64,000 bases of DNA from Lunularia cruciata (taxonomy: Eukaryota; Streptophyta; Marchantiopsida; Lunulariales; Lunulariaceae). The DNA lies in contig OX419759.1 in NCBI GenBank assembly GCA_948567375.1, forward strand, positions 45,919,493 through 45,983,492, given 5' to 3'. Positions 13,621 to 26,559 of this stretch are shown here, piece by piece (position 1 is the stretch's first letter; each line of letters begins with the position of its first letter). The notes beneath the pieces are model-generated. The model did no database searches. It was not told the origin of the DNA and saw only the letters and a list, made by a program, of their open reading frames with translations. Position numbers and translations under genes: made by a program.

Positions 13621-14496
13621 GTTTACGTTTATACGGACACCCATTAACGCCCTAAATGATTTGGTGTCGGATTGGACTACGAAAAGCTTATCACCAAGCG
13701 TCCCAAGCAGACACCCATTTTGATGGTATTCATTAAACTGACCGATACCAGCTAGCGCACTTATCAGTTTATTTGAATCTTTGATCTACGATTCTTCATT
13801 CAAGCTCTCACGAGGATAGAGTTTGCTCAAGCATCCAGCCAAATATCGATGCACAACGACATAAGTGCAATCTGAGTCTGTTGTTCAATAGATGGTCGCC
13901 ATAATAAGAATTTATTTAACGAAGTCAAATTGGATGACAAATTCATGAGGGTACGATTTGCTCATAAAGTACTACTCTGCTCAACAACTTCTCATCGAGT
14001 GGGTCGCGCATAAGAAGATGTTGAGCAGAGTGGTACCTGATGAGAAAATCTAGTATCGAGGTGCAAGAACAGGAAATCACAAATCACCCCCTTCGCCACA
14101 TGCAGGATAGCTCGTTCTTCGTATTTTACACGGCTCTGCCATCTTGGCCACGCCGAAAGCAGTCTCTGAATCCTTTCAGATCTAGATTGAAACTTGCAAA
14201 GGGAGCGTATTTCGAATATCGTTCTAACATCCAGTTCATGGTGAAGAAACTACTCTTTCATTGTTTCAATCCCTAAATTATCCACTGCAGTGTAGTAAGC
14301 AATTTCATACTGCTTACATACGACTTCTCTTCTTACATACTTACTAAAGTTGCTCTACAGAGGGCAGTGGCGGGTGTAATCATAGGAAAGTAATCACATT
14401 AGGTAATATTTTTTTATATTTCAATTATATATTTTAGATGAAAATATTTTTTTTCTAGTTATGTATAGATAATACGAACTTGCATAATTCGATATC
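13621..14496. other. Unassigned segment of higher GC
   Basis: Composition returns to moderate GC at about 13,600. A 78-residue plus-strand frame at 14040-14276 has no recognised family. GAGCAGAGT-type words recur near 13,975 and 14,025. No gene is called. Confidence 0.4.
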
Positions 14497-14625
14497 TTAG
14501 GTGCAGAATGACAGATTTCTCATGTAGAATCTATTGGGACTTAGCTTTATGTTACCTTTTCTGTCTCTTCCTTGTGCGGGCTCCAGGGGGTCTTCCCGTC
14601 CTTCGTTTTTCCTACGCGGTCGCCT
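14497..14625 (-). repeat. Dispersed R repeat, copy 2
   Basis: Reverse-strand copy. Read on the minus strand it starts GGCGACCGCGTAGG, then CGAAGGACGGGAAGACCCCC, a short AAGTCCCAATAGATT block and a tail ending TGCACCTAAGATATC. It ends about 118 bp before the tRNA-Arg gene. Confidence 0.75.
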
Positions 14626-14742
14626 TTCTTTCTACTTTAGTTTTAGAACGAACTTTCGCACCAAGAGTGCCAGTGGCGGGTAAGAAGTTAAACTATTAAT
14701 TATTATATCATATTAATATATGATTTGGCAATTGCCGTATGA

Positions 14743-14815
14743 GATCGCGTGGCCTAATGGATAAGGCGCTCGCCTCCGGAGCGGGAGATTGTGGGTTCGA
14801 GTCCCACCGTGATCG
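14743..14815 (+). tRNA. tRNA-Arg (anticodon CCG)
   Basis: A 73-nt cloverleaf: acceptor GATCGCG pairs with CGTGATC (one G-T wobble), D arm GCC/GGC, anticodon stem CTCGC/GCGGG with loop CTCCGGA (anticodon CCG, reads CGG), T arm GTGGG/CCCAC with loop TTCGAGT, discriminator G, no encoded CCA. No intron. Internal Pol III promoters are visible: A box TGGCCTAATGG (14750-14760) and B box GGTTCGAGTCC (14794-14804). A TTTT terminator follows at 14818-14821. All stems pair, so the gene looks functional. Confidence 0.96.
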
Positions 14816-14821
14816 CCTTTT

Positions 14822-16480
14822 GAAGATTTCTTGAACATAACATGACGATTTCGAAACAGATTCTTGAGGACTGACTCACTCTTCGATTCTTCCGGAGTAT
14901 ATCTGTCGGTCTCGGTCTATCAAGACATACCACTCTCTTTCCGATTTCGTTTCGGACTTGCTAGATATAGAACACGTGCTCCGAAGAAGTACCAGTAAAT
15001 TAAGAGAAAAAATTCTAAATCACTGGAGAAAGTAGGGAAAGGCCACAAGAGAGATGGTTTTCCGCTGCACGAGCATCGGAAAACCATCAGTCACATAAGA
15101 AACGAGGGGGATTTACCTGAAATTCAAGACGCGTTATGAAAGCGATTTCTCTAAGTGGACGCTGTACAATGCAAGAGCGGATGGTTTAGACTCCTGCTGG
15201 AGCAACTGCGTGATGCAAGAATCTTGAGATCTGACACTCTTCGCTGACATTCAGCTAATTGTCAAAACAGGAGCTTCTCTCCTAAAGATGAATCAAAAGA
15301 TTATAAACCTCATTCTCAATTAAGGACCAATTCACAGTGAATTGCCAACCTACCAATCCCTTATTCATAAATTTCCCATTCCAGCACCGTACTCGTAAGA
15401 TCTCGTAGAGGAACGAGCAGAAAATTCTACTCAGACTGTAACCTGGACCAACATAGTTCAAAAGCAAATCGACAAGAGTGCAAGACTTATTCCGTAGAAG
15501 TTACTGCACGAACCAATCTGGAGCCAATATTTCTGGAGCCATCTCGAGCAAGAGCTTCTCTGGTGATTTTGAGGAAAAAGTAAGCGCCATGTAAAGTTTC
15601 GCAATGCTCTTGGGTGAACTCCCTTCAGGTGCCCCATAATGCTCTAGAGGCAATTTAATGTCACGATGATGATACAAAAATAAGACTAGCACTAATCTCC
15701 AGTTTGAAAACAAAACATGCGCTGAGCTTGCCGAGATGGAGCGAAAGAAATCCAAGACGCATCTTTAGAAAAAGAAAATAAGACTATCTCGACTTTCCTC
15801 TACCCCGAAGGTTTCCATCTTCGTTTAGGAAGGCACGCAAAATGATTGATTGTTTTACATACACACTCACCTGAAGTCCTCAACTTTGGTTGCAAACACA
15901 CAACCGCGACCATATCTGGAGTCCTGAAGCGTCAGAATCCTGTATTTTCATGTCGAAGGATCGCTACCTCCTGTAAACCCAGACTTGCGAAGCGAGCCGA
16001 CGGTTAGAAGACTCTGAGGAGCTCAAAAACAGCTGCATGGCTCTCGACTTGGAGCAACAATCCCTGTCCAGTGCACGTGCAGCAATCCGCCATAGCTCCC
16101 CGTCCATTCCAACGTTGTGACAACGGTGAACATCATCCCGAGAGTAGAAGAAACTGCAGAGAGAAGGCCAATTGCACAATCAGGAAATGTAAGTCTGATC
16201 AGATGTTCCGGGAGGACGAGGATCAGAACGATTAGTGATAAAGATAGAGTGCAGAATCGGTAATGGAATCAACGTACTTCCATACCCTCAGGACTTAAAT
16301 TTCAGTAAGAGATCCTTGACATACAGAAGTGCAGAATCATCCCCGTTGTTGTATGTATCTGCGTACACAGCCGCTGGTGATCCATGTTAAACTCGAGAGC
16401 ACCGTAAATGGATGGAGATCAACGGAGCAGTAAACTTCTAGAGACAGGGCATCAAAACCAAAATATCTTGTTTCACTCCG
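14822..16480. other. Unassigned segment after the tRNA
   Basis: Two adjacent minus-strand frames (15501-15755 and 15964-16179) sit in DNA of normal GC and could be exons of an unrecognised gene. I find no family signature and cannot join them with confidence. The right border is a second sharp fall into AT-rich sequence near 16,480. Confidence 0.35.
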
Positions 16481-19069
16481 ATTTAATTTGGATTTCTTTG
16501 TGGAGGTAAGAAACAAGCTGTAGAAGTGTGTGTTATGTGGATACGTAGTAAGTAGAACTAGATTGTGTCAACTATCCATTATTGATTAATTATGTTAAAT
16601 ATTCCTAGATCGGAGAAAATGAAGTATGTTTTCTTGGCATCTTTTAATGTGGAATAATCAAACTAAGAAAACTTAGTTTAGAAAAAGCATGCTTTTCTAG
16701 AACCATGTATGTAGGCTAACTTATGATGTAATTGTAATTCGCTTCTATTCTAAAGAAATTGAGAAAAATTAACTTATGGTTTCTTATTTAACAACAAATG
16801 TTTAAAAGATACTCTTTTTTACAAGTTATAATACCAATTGTTATACCGGATTGTTTACAACATATAAATTTGATAGTCAAACCATTGTTTCAAGTATCAT
16901 TAATCTATTGAATAATGGATAACGAGTCTTGATAAAGAATATCTTTAATGGATGATGAGGTTTGTACATTATTATCTTCTCCTTGCCTTAATAGATTTAA
17001 TAGATGATGTGCTTTGTATTATATTGCTTTCTTGGGAAGATCCTTATTATTATTATTTTAAAGATGAATCTCAATCAAAATTTGTGCTTAAGTCTTTAGA
17101 CCTTATCTGAATCTTTAGACGCTATCTGATTTAGTAGTCTTATATAAGGAATGTCTTTAATGCATGAGCTTTGGATACTCTTGCCTCTCAGGTGTAAAAT
17201 TCTTAATGGACTATGAATCTTAAACCAAGTCGTCTATTCAAGTCTCATTTGCAATAGAGGATGAATCTCAAACCAAGTTTAGGTCTAAGTATTAAGATCT
17301 TAATTGATTCTAGATGTAACATGAATCTTAGTTCTTCCGTTCCGGTTTCAAGATCTTTATTACTAAATGATCTAATATGGATCTTCAATGGGAAAGATCA
17401 TTAAAGGATGATAAGTTTTGTATCATTTTGCTTCTAAGGATCCTTAGTGAACAATGAACTGGATAGAAATACAAAGGGTAATATTATCATATATAAAACA
17501 GTTGGACTTGGCAAAACAAAACAAGTTGGTTCCCAACAATTGTGTATTCCTCTTGGACAGTGCTTTCCGATAAATTAATGATTGGTACATATACCTAATA
17601 AAACAAAAGAAAAATATCCAAAATACAATGAAAAAAAGGGAATAAAGAGTATGTTGAGCTCTAGCATAACATTGGGGTAAATCTTGGAACCTCCATTCAA
17701 AGTTGAAGCACATACAAAAGCATTCAATTGAAGGAATTAGCATATGATAGATGCGGAAAGAATTTTTCATAGAGAGAATATTTGTAAGGTAATAACAGGT
17801 ATTTTCATACCTTTTGAAGCATATTTTAATTTTGGATTGAGGGAGCTATTTGTGTAGAAAAATATATAACTATGCTATTTTGGGCTAAATAATGAAGAGA
17901 TAAGAGGATAATCAATTCCCAAGTCAGAGGGAGGCGAGAAGGTAAATTAAGATATACAAGCAAGAAAAAGTCTATAATATATAATTATGGAAGATTCTAC
18001 TTCATAAAAAAGAACAAATTATGTTATTTATATATGCAAGATTCTTTTTCCTTGGTATAATGAACTCTTTGAACTCTCTAATGGATATCCTTGTCATGAT
18101 GCAATATGACAACAAGGATAGTTATGAAAACAAATACAAGAAAATTATTTTAATGAAGAGATACTTGACTTGTGTTCTCTTCCTTATTCTTAACAAAAAA
18201 ATTTAAGTAAGTAAGGAAAGCACTATATATAGAGCACGTTATAAATATTCAAAGAATTATTGCTTTGGTAATAAGTAGTAAAGTGTTAAAATGGTTTGAT
18301 ATAAAAAATTGTTATCCATAAACTACAGAACACAAAGGCTTGAAGTATGCTATCACACTAACTGAAGGTTAAATCCTTTGATACTCCATTTTGAATGTAC
18401 ATTTCATTTTTTAGTCATGTATTTCAATTTTCAAGTACAATAAATCATTAAGAGTAGAGGTAAGTTATATTTTAACAATAGATATTTCTATAAAAGAGAG
18501 TATACTTTATCTAAAGAGATCCTAGTAATCAAATCAAAATTTGAGTTACCTTGGTGAGACCTTGTGACCAATTGAAGAGGAAATGATTAAAATTATGAGA
18601 TATCATGAACAATCAAACCAAAAATATATAGTTGAAAGAGGACCTAAAGTAAGAACTTAGCAAGAGCATATACAAAGAGATAATTTAAGATGGAAATTGA
18701 AGCAAAAGAGGAATTTAGCAAGAGTTGAAGTAGAAAAGCCAAGAGGTACTTCTAATTAGTTCTTATTTAGCCTTCAGTGCTTTATGCTATTATTTATAAT
18801 CCATAAATTATTAAATTGACTTTCTAAAAGGCCATGAAGAAAATCTAAGCTTTCAATGCATATCTTAATGGTTGAATTATTGTTGTTCCTTGTAAAGAAC
18901 ATTAAGATACTTAAAGCTTTGGATGCGTTAGTTTGAGTAGTATTCTGATTTTATAAATTGTATTATGGATTATGACAACTCTTCATAGTTTAAGTTTGGA
19001 TAGTTATGTAGCTAATTCTTTTTTGACTAATAAGCATTAAAAGGATGAATAATTTTGAATTTACTCAAA

Positions 19070-19075
<6 letters not shown>

Positions 19076-19110
<35 letters not shown>
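19076..19110. repeat. (TA)n microsatellite
   Basis: An uninterrupted run of TA dinucleotides, about 16 units, embedded in AT-rich DNA. Confidence 0.95.
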
Positions 19111-19113
<3 letters not shown>

Positions 19114-19685
19114 AAAAATCTACCTTGCTTCTATACTTAATACTTAGTAAGCTTATAAAATATGCTTTTTCAAAGAGTATATATCTATATGTTAGGAAAT
19201 CTCCTATGGTTTCATACTTCAAATTTAGAGATACAATTTTGGCACATGATGAAAAAGGTGCTCATTTTGTTGGAAGAATCTTCTCAAGGCCTTTTGATAG
19301 ACACCAAATCATTGAAAACAAAGCTCTAGAAAAAAGGTTACGCTTAGTTGAAGTTCAAAGCAAATGTGTCTTGCGGAGCTATAGTAGGTAACAGGATTGC
19401 GTGCATGGCTATGGGATCTATGGGCATGGAACCTATGAGGAGGCTTCAAGACCTACGGGAAGGCTATGGGCATGGCCCCCACTTGTGGAATTGAGTGAGG
19501 TGACGTGTATCAGTTCGTACCAAACAATTTGGGTTTAGATACAAGATCAATCTGCACCACACATTCTAAAACTAGATAATAGGTCTCCAAGTCTAAGTGT
19601 ACATATATTGTAAGTGTTTGTAGTCTATGTGACTTCAATAGTTCTTGTTTGATAGTTGTTTATAAGCAATTCAAGAGTGAATAAA

Positions 19686-19731
19686 ATTCCAATGTGGTTG
19701 TGGATGTAATTCCAATGTGGTTGTGGATGTA
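19686..19731. repeat. Perfect 23-bp tandem duplication
   Basis: Two identical adjacent copies of a 23-bp unit starting ATTCCAATGTGGTTGTGG. The lack of divergence suggests a recent slip. Confidence 0.9.
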
Positions 19732-22179
19732 GTCAAACGTTGGCCAAACCATGTGAAATTTGATGTAATTTCTATGTATGCTTCTCTTGACCAGATTGAT
19801 GAATGATAATTTTTTTCCATTGCATAGCCTGATTTGGATTCCCATTGCTCTCTCAAATTCCTAGTTATGCATTTTTTTCTACCAATAGAAGTTAGAGATC
19901 AATTTGACTTTTTTGAGTTCAAAGACATCATTGATTTTATCATCTCTTAAAGTTTGATTACTATACTATAGAGTAGTATAATTTGTTTAGCAAGTTTTTT
20001 ATTTCAGTTCAAAGGTGGTTAATAAAATTATTTTCCTTACTCTAAGTCTCACTTTTTTTGCAGTAAAATAAGCATATTTTACACAAAATTATAATAAATT
20101 CACATACTAAATTCCTCAACTCATCTTCTAAAAAGTTACTAACTACCAAGTATCATATGATAAATAAATAAGAGAAATTTTTGCAAAGAATTACTTTAGT
20201 CATCTATAAAGTTAGATATAAAATCCGTTAACATCTAAAATTTTAAGTTAAGAAAATATTTAATCATATAATTATAGTCAATATATCAAAATTAGAAGAT
20301 ATAAATTTTTGTGATAAATTTCATTACTTTTTTTAACTAGCATTTGAAGAGAGATAAATAGTAGTAAGAATGGTCCTCCTAATATTAGGCTTCATGTTGA
20401 TATTTGATTTCTTCATCCACCAATTAAAAAGAGGTAAATTTAGAGTATTTTTAAAATTTATCATTTAATTATTTATTAAATTTACTCCAAATTTATCATT
20501 TTATAATTTTACATTAGCAGCATAAGTACAACTGTATAACACTTCCAATCATACTTTTAGTTCTAATGGAAAGGTGACTCTCATTGACTTAAACAGGAGG
20601 AGTATTTAAAGATATTACATAAGTATAGTATAATGTTATACATAGGTAAATTGATAGATACACATAACTGTTTGTTAAAGATATTAAAGGTAAAAGATAG
20701 TATGAATTATCTTCACACCATTAGATCATGTTATTAGGAATCTATCTATTATATAGAATTCTATGCAAAGGTAGCAAAATATACCATATCATTCTTTTGC
20801 TATGTAGTATAATTCCCATCATATGATAGTTATTTATAACTTAATCAAGTCTTACTTCAAGACAATCAAATATAATCAGTTCAAAAACTGATGTCTAATT
20901 TACATTATTGGGAGTTCAAGAAATCACGTACATTAATACAATTATTTTATACAAAATTATTAAATCTTATAGTCCATGTTATGTTAAATGTCTTATTCTT
21001 TGATTTGATTTCATATTGTAAGCTAATATTGTTGAGTAGGATACTAATGCATGTGTGTACTTTGGCTTAAGATTAATAGAAGAGGTTAAATTTAAGGAAT
21101 TTTAGATTCGGAGTGAGTTCAAGAATTTTCTCTAATCTGAATTTTAGCCTATGATCAAAGGAGTAGATTCAGATCAAATTGAGAAGTCCACTAGAGTAGT
21201 AGCTTTTGTATGTTAGGATTAAAAGCAAATAAGTTATGTGTACCTAATTGAGATATAATTAGGGTATCTAGTTTAGCAACACTAGACCATATAACACAAA
21301 TAGGTTTTTTCTTACATGGATTCCTAAGTTAATTATAATTTAATTCTTATTTCTCAAAATAATATTAGTATGATTTGATAAAGAAATCTTAAGCAAAATA
21401 CTTATAATGGCATGCAACACCTTATATTAAATTGTTAGAGTGGATCTTCTAAAAATTAGTCATCTATTATTGTTAAGCAATTTGATACTTCTAAGAATCT
21501 AACCAACTATCCCTTAATATTAGCACATTTATATTAAATATTATATTTCCTAAATTTGATTATATATATGAAAAGAAGAAAGAAAAATAAAAGAAGAATA
21601 TATTAACTTTCAAAGAAAATTAAGTTTTGAAATAAAGTGTAGGGTCTTAAATATCAATTGTATAACTTTATATATAATATAATGATTAGATATCATCATA
21701 GTCGGAATTGCACTTAATTATAACTTTGTAATGGAACTCAATATATAATCATTAGGGATACTTATCTATTCTTAATTATTGGATTTTAGATGTAATCATC
21801 AAGTATACTTATTTTCTTCTTATTAATGGAATTCAGATGTAGTCATTAGATGGATTGATCTATAACTTAGTGATATAAGCCAAATGTATGTGATAATGAC
21901 CTTTTCAAATCAAGTGATAAAAACTTATTGATTTGTAATTATCTAAATATTTTTCATTCATTGTTACAGTTAAAATTAAGCAAACTTTTGCAAAACTTTT
22001 GCATTGGAATCATTGAAGCCTCCAACAATTTACTCTTTTCCCCAAGAAAAACTCAAACATCTTAACATTTATATATTACTAGTCTATTGATAGTCCTCCG
22101 CACACCATGAAAGGAAATACTCAAATTGTCTACCATAATACTAGAATATGACTACTGCATGCCAATGCTCATTTTTTTA

Positions 22180-23130
22180 ATTGTTGTAACACCAAAATCC
22201 AGTCGCCACAAAGACCACATTTGTAATATTCAAAGGATAGCAGAAACCCCAAGAGAAACATAAGAGAAGAAATACAAGAGAAACAAAAGATTTCATTCCT
22301 CAATACTCTGATGCCCCTGTCATGCGTATATACATTGTTGTCAACATCATACACTATAGAAGCACAACTCACACGTAAGGCATACATAGGCTCTAAAGTG
22401 CCACAATAATCAGATTGTTTACAACTCTTGAATCCTCTCAACTCAGATCAGTACTTGATTTGTCACTCTATAAACTGCTAAAAATTGAGCACTTATTATA
22501 GTCAAGCTACACCCACTCTAGCTAAGAGAATCCAAGGATGCTTGTTGGCCTCTGTCCACCATAGCCAAGAACTCGAAGGCTCAATATCGGAGAAGTGAGC
22601 TCTCTTGAGTTGCACTTCAAAAGTATACCCTTGGACTCGAGCTAGGTCTAAAACCCTAATGGTCCCGTTGACGGCACAATCGATGGTGCAAACGGTGCAA
22701 AATGATGATGGGCCCCACCATGAAGTCAATACCCCAAACACAAAATATGACTATCAAAAAGTAGTCTCTGAGAAACTGCTGAAAGAACTCTAACTACTAT
22801 CATTGCAACTCAAGTGTCCGAGCAATCTAGATGCAACACTACAAATGGTGTGACAACTATTGTGCATATATACATCGCTACACAACATACATCATTCTCA
22901 ACATCATACACTATAGAAGCACAACTCACACATAAGTCATACATAGGCTCTAAAGTGCCACAATCGCTCCCTAGCTGGCAGTTAGGTCCCTCTAACTCTA
23001 GATAGCCATCTACTCCAAGTATATGGTATACCCTATGATGGGAAAAGATCAAGAGGCCAGGTGCTATGGAGCTCCATCATTAGTCGCATGTTTGTAATCT
23101 ATATCATATAAAGAATGAACTAGCTATAGT
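22180..23130 (-). repeat. 3' region of the gypsy element with ~85-bp direct duplication
   Basis: The segment downstream of the PHD finger. The stretch reading (minus strand) ATTGTGGCACTTTAGAGCC and onward through GCTTCTATAGTGTATGATGT occurs twice, at 22880-22964 and 22323-22407. It presumably contains the 3' UTR and at least part of an LTR, but I could not place a TG...CA pair securely. Confidence 0.55.
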
Positions 23131-24375
23131 TCAAGTACATCTAGGATATAACCATTGTCCTTGAGGAACCACCATGAGGAGAGGAGTCATACATGCCATA
23201 TGCCATCCTCTAAAACAACTATCACACACTAACATAGTAGTAGCTCCACCAGAAGAGCCAGATAACATACACCTCAAGCCTGCACGTACAAGTGCTAAGC
23301 TTGGGTCCATAGTACCATCAATGTTTGGGAGGTGGCATGGCGCACAATTGCGTACATGATCCTTCCAAACAACACTATCACATCCTTCTAACACAAGGAC
23401 TCTAGATGGAAAAACCTCATGCACTCTCAAGATAGTGCGGCCTATCAAAACATCAAGTGTCATTGGTGTTGTCTTCTATAGATATACATAGTCTCCTAGA
23501 TGAAATCGACGGATCAAGGATCTATAACCTCCTCCTCAAATGGTAGCATAGCGTAAAGTATCTTTATGTTGAGCAATCACCAAGTTCTCAAAGGCCATCG
23601 GCATCACTCTCCGAAAGATCTATGCACATTGAGAACGTGCGCTCATCCATACTTTGAGGTTATCCAAGTCCAAAACTATAGTAGCATCTCAACAAATGGC
23701 TGCAGGTAAATCTGGATCTTGTCCATAGAGTAGAAAGTACGGAGAGAAGGATGCTAAGGAGGCTTGCCGGCTGAACTGTTAGCCCATGGCCAACCAAGGT
23801 AACTAGAGATCCCAATCTCCCAAGTGGCCTCTCTGCAAACTATACTTTTGCAATCCTCTCTTCATCCTCTGAACCACTCTCTCTGGTAAGCCATCTGCCT
23901 CAAGGTGATCTCGAGATGTAGTACAATGATCAATCAAAGCCTTGTCACACAAGACCTGAACTCCCCCAAGAACGCTGTACCCTGATCAGTCAAAACCTCA
24001 GCTAGTGCACCAAAATGACTAAGAACTCGATCCAAGAACAAGTAAGTTGTCCCTTCACTAGACTTGTCAGGAAGTGCCACCAACTCAATCCACTTGGAGA
24101 AGTGCTTCACCATCACCAAAACATACCGATGATGTCTCATAGTCAATGATAAAGGTCCAACAAAGTCCAAACTCCAACGGTAACCCAATCCCATGATAGG
24201 TAATGGATGTAACTGTGGCATAGGAGCATTGAATGATGCTCTAACTCGATCACAAACCACACATCTGGCAACAAATTGTTGTACCTTGATCTACATACCG
24301 TGCCACCAATAATGACTCTTGAGTAAGCTATATGTACGCTTTACTCCAAAATGTCCTAGCTCCTCATGAGCATGA
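23131..24375 (-). pseudogene. Integrase with C-terminal PHD finger (gypsy), broken
   Basis: The N-terminal HHCC zinc module is seen as HEELGHF...CVVCDR (24.37-24.25 kb). The catalytic core shows D in SLDFVGPL, D in LTDQGTAF and E in GLPERVVQ, so the DDE triad survives. After the core come YGQDPDLPAA, then RRFHLGDYVYL and ILRVHEVFPS..VWKDHVRNCAPCHLP, a typical integrase tail. The same frame then runs into a PHD-type C4HC3 finger (23271-23134): CMLS, VCDSCFRGWHMACMTP, then WLYPRC and stop. Two of the eight zinc ligands are replaced (Cys2 by Ser, Cys7 by Tyr), each explained by one base change. Several in-frame stops lie between core and tail. Confidence 0.85.
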
Positions 24376-24748
24376 CGGACAAATTGTGGTCTCTAAGATG
24401 GAAGTGGTACTACTTGCACTCTACCATCCTCCCATACACGCCAAAGGTGTCTGCTTTCCAATCTAAACCGTCTGGCTCACTGAAGAACACGGTCTCTCTC
24501 CTTAGCCCCTATTGTGCCACCCACAACACCAGTGCAAAGATAGTCCATCACTAAGACATCATCATGAATGTCTAACTGAACTGGACAAATATCTTCACTT
24601 TGTGGATCTATGACCTCAATAACTCCTCTTGTATGCATTGAGAGAGATACCACCAAAGCCTCTAAAAATATACACAGAAAGGCCGATGCATGCCAACTTG
24701 GCACAATCTCCTCATCTATCTCACCATGCCAACGTGCTCCGGTCTAAT

Positions 24749-26230
24749 CTAGCTAAGACATGGGTTTTTACTCAACCCATTTGCATCACGGTTCACCACT
24801 CTAGGTCTATGAACAACCGTGAAATCATACTCTTGTAAAATCAAAGCCCATTGTGCAAGCTTCCTTGAAAGCTTGTTGGACTCCATCAACCACTTCAGTG
24901 GCTGATGATCAATGATGAGAGTGAAAGGGTTACCAAATAGGTAATATAAAAAATGTGCTATTGCCCAAACTACTGCCAAGCACACTCCCTCATATGAACT
25001 ATACTTTGCCTCCGCTGAATTGTTGGAGCGACTAGCATAGGCCACCACAAACTCCTTCCCCTCATCATCATGTTGGGTGAGCACCGCTCCAAGCCCCAAC
25101 ATACTCCAATCAATATGAACCTAAAATGGTCGTCCTTTGATTGGTCTCCTCAAAATAGGAGCAGATATCAACCTCTCCTTGTGCTCTACAAAAGCTCTCT
25201 CCTGCTCATCTCCCCAAAACCACTCTTGTGTAAGCTTGGTCAGCTTTGTCAAGGCCTTGGCAATGGCACTAAATCCTCTAACATAGCGGCAATAGAAGTT
25301 TACCAACCCAAGGAATCCTCACACTCTGCTCACATTCGTAGGCTGAGGAGTACGTGCAATAGCCTCCACCTTGGTCTGTTGAACACCAAGTCCTCCTGGG
25401 TAGATAGTGTAACCCAAATACTCAACCTGCTTGTAGAAGAACCTACACTTCCCAAGATGTAATTTGAGTCCATCAGATCTCAACCTCTCAAACACCTCCA
25501 ACAACTATCTCTCATGCTCTTCCACAATAGTGCTATAGACCAAAATGTCATCAATATAGCACTGAGCAAAATCCAATCCAGCTAGGATCCTATCCATGAT
25601 CCTCTGGAACTCAATAGGAGTGTTCTTTAACTCAAACAGTAAGAACTTCCATTGATATAACATATCCTTGCCGTGAGGATCAATAACCCAAAATGTTGTC
25701 TTGGACTTATCTTCCTCCTTGATCGACAACAGATGATATCCCGCTTAAAGATCCAAAGTACTGAAGACCTTTGCATGCTCAATTGCATCAAAGATCTCTT
25801 CCAATGTAGGCATGGCATACCGATCAGCCTTGGTCTGTCGATTGATAGGATGGTAATCTCCACACATCCTCCTATTGATGTAGTTACCATGCATATCTTT
25901 CTTGGTAGGCATCACTATTGTTGATGCATATTCTTCTTGTGAAATATCCACCAAACCAGGCTCAAAAAGGTCACTACTCTGGCTCTTAATCAATATTCTC
26001 TCCATCTCACTATATTGATAAGGACATCGGAAAACTGGTGTATCCCTAGTCAGCTCAATCCGTATTCCAAGTCCCTTTAGAGCACCCAAATCCTTCATAT
26101 TGAAGACAAAACAACTCGTGTGGTTCCTCAAGAACCTCCAAACCCTCCGTCTTTCCTCTCCAATAAGCTTGGGTCCAAGATCTGGCTCCCAAGTATCCTT
26201 TGTAATTGTAGTAGGAGTGGAAGACATCAT
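24749..26230 (-). pseudogene. Reverse transcriptase and RNase H (gypsy), broken
   Basis: The RT begins in 26230-25745 with CGDYHPINRQT and KADRYAMPTLEEIFD, continues with FWVIDPHGKDMLYQW and the catalytic CYIDDILVYS (25729-25505; YxDD intact), then KCRFFYKQVEYLGY and VNFYCRYVRGFSAIAKALTK (25.5-25.1 kb). RNase H occupies 25102-24749 with GLGAVLTQHDDEGKEF, VAYASRSNN, AEAKYSSYEG, an IDHQPLKWL block and HRPRVVNRDANGLSK. Domain order and motifs are those of Metaviridae-type plant elements. Frame breaks between the blocks make it a pseudogene. Confidence 0.92.
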
Positions 26231-26559
26231 GACTGGCTGCTACACTGGGTCCTTGAGAGCAATAGTGTCATGCTTCCGATCACTAGAGGTCCCAACCTCT
26301 GTGTGAAAAACTCCCTCCACTCTGGCTGCAAGCTCCACACATCCTCTAGCTGCATCCCAAGTGGACCAAGGGTGTAATCCAAGTAGCCCATGCTTACCTG
26401 GATGGACTCTAAGTAGACCACTCTCCCTAGTAGCTACTTGCTATGTCCCAAGAATACCATGCCCACTCGGTCCATCACCCCCAACATGTGCTTAGATTGT
26501 CTCAATAGGCACAAGGTTCACAAGTGTCAGAGTGGTGATGCCTATCAAGCGTATCCTAG

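Larger units (their letters stand above)
16481..22170. other. Long AT-rich desert
   Basis: About 5.7 kb of low-GC sequence without a recognisable gene, apart from chance frames such as 17444-17770 (-) and 19125-19391 (+). Between 16,900 and 17,460 phrases like TCTTTAATGGATGATGAG and TTTGTATCATTTTGCTTCT recur in degenerate form, and 21,700-21,900 has a similar degenerate repeat. These look like remnants of old tandem or transposon DNA. Confidence 0.55.

Noticed and set aside
14743-14815. Organellar origin for the tRNA-Arg
   Set aside because: It has no organelle-like neighbours, has Pol III A and B boxes and a TTTT terminator, and sits in nuclear repeat DNA.
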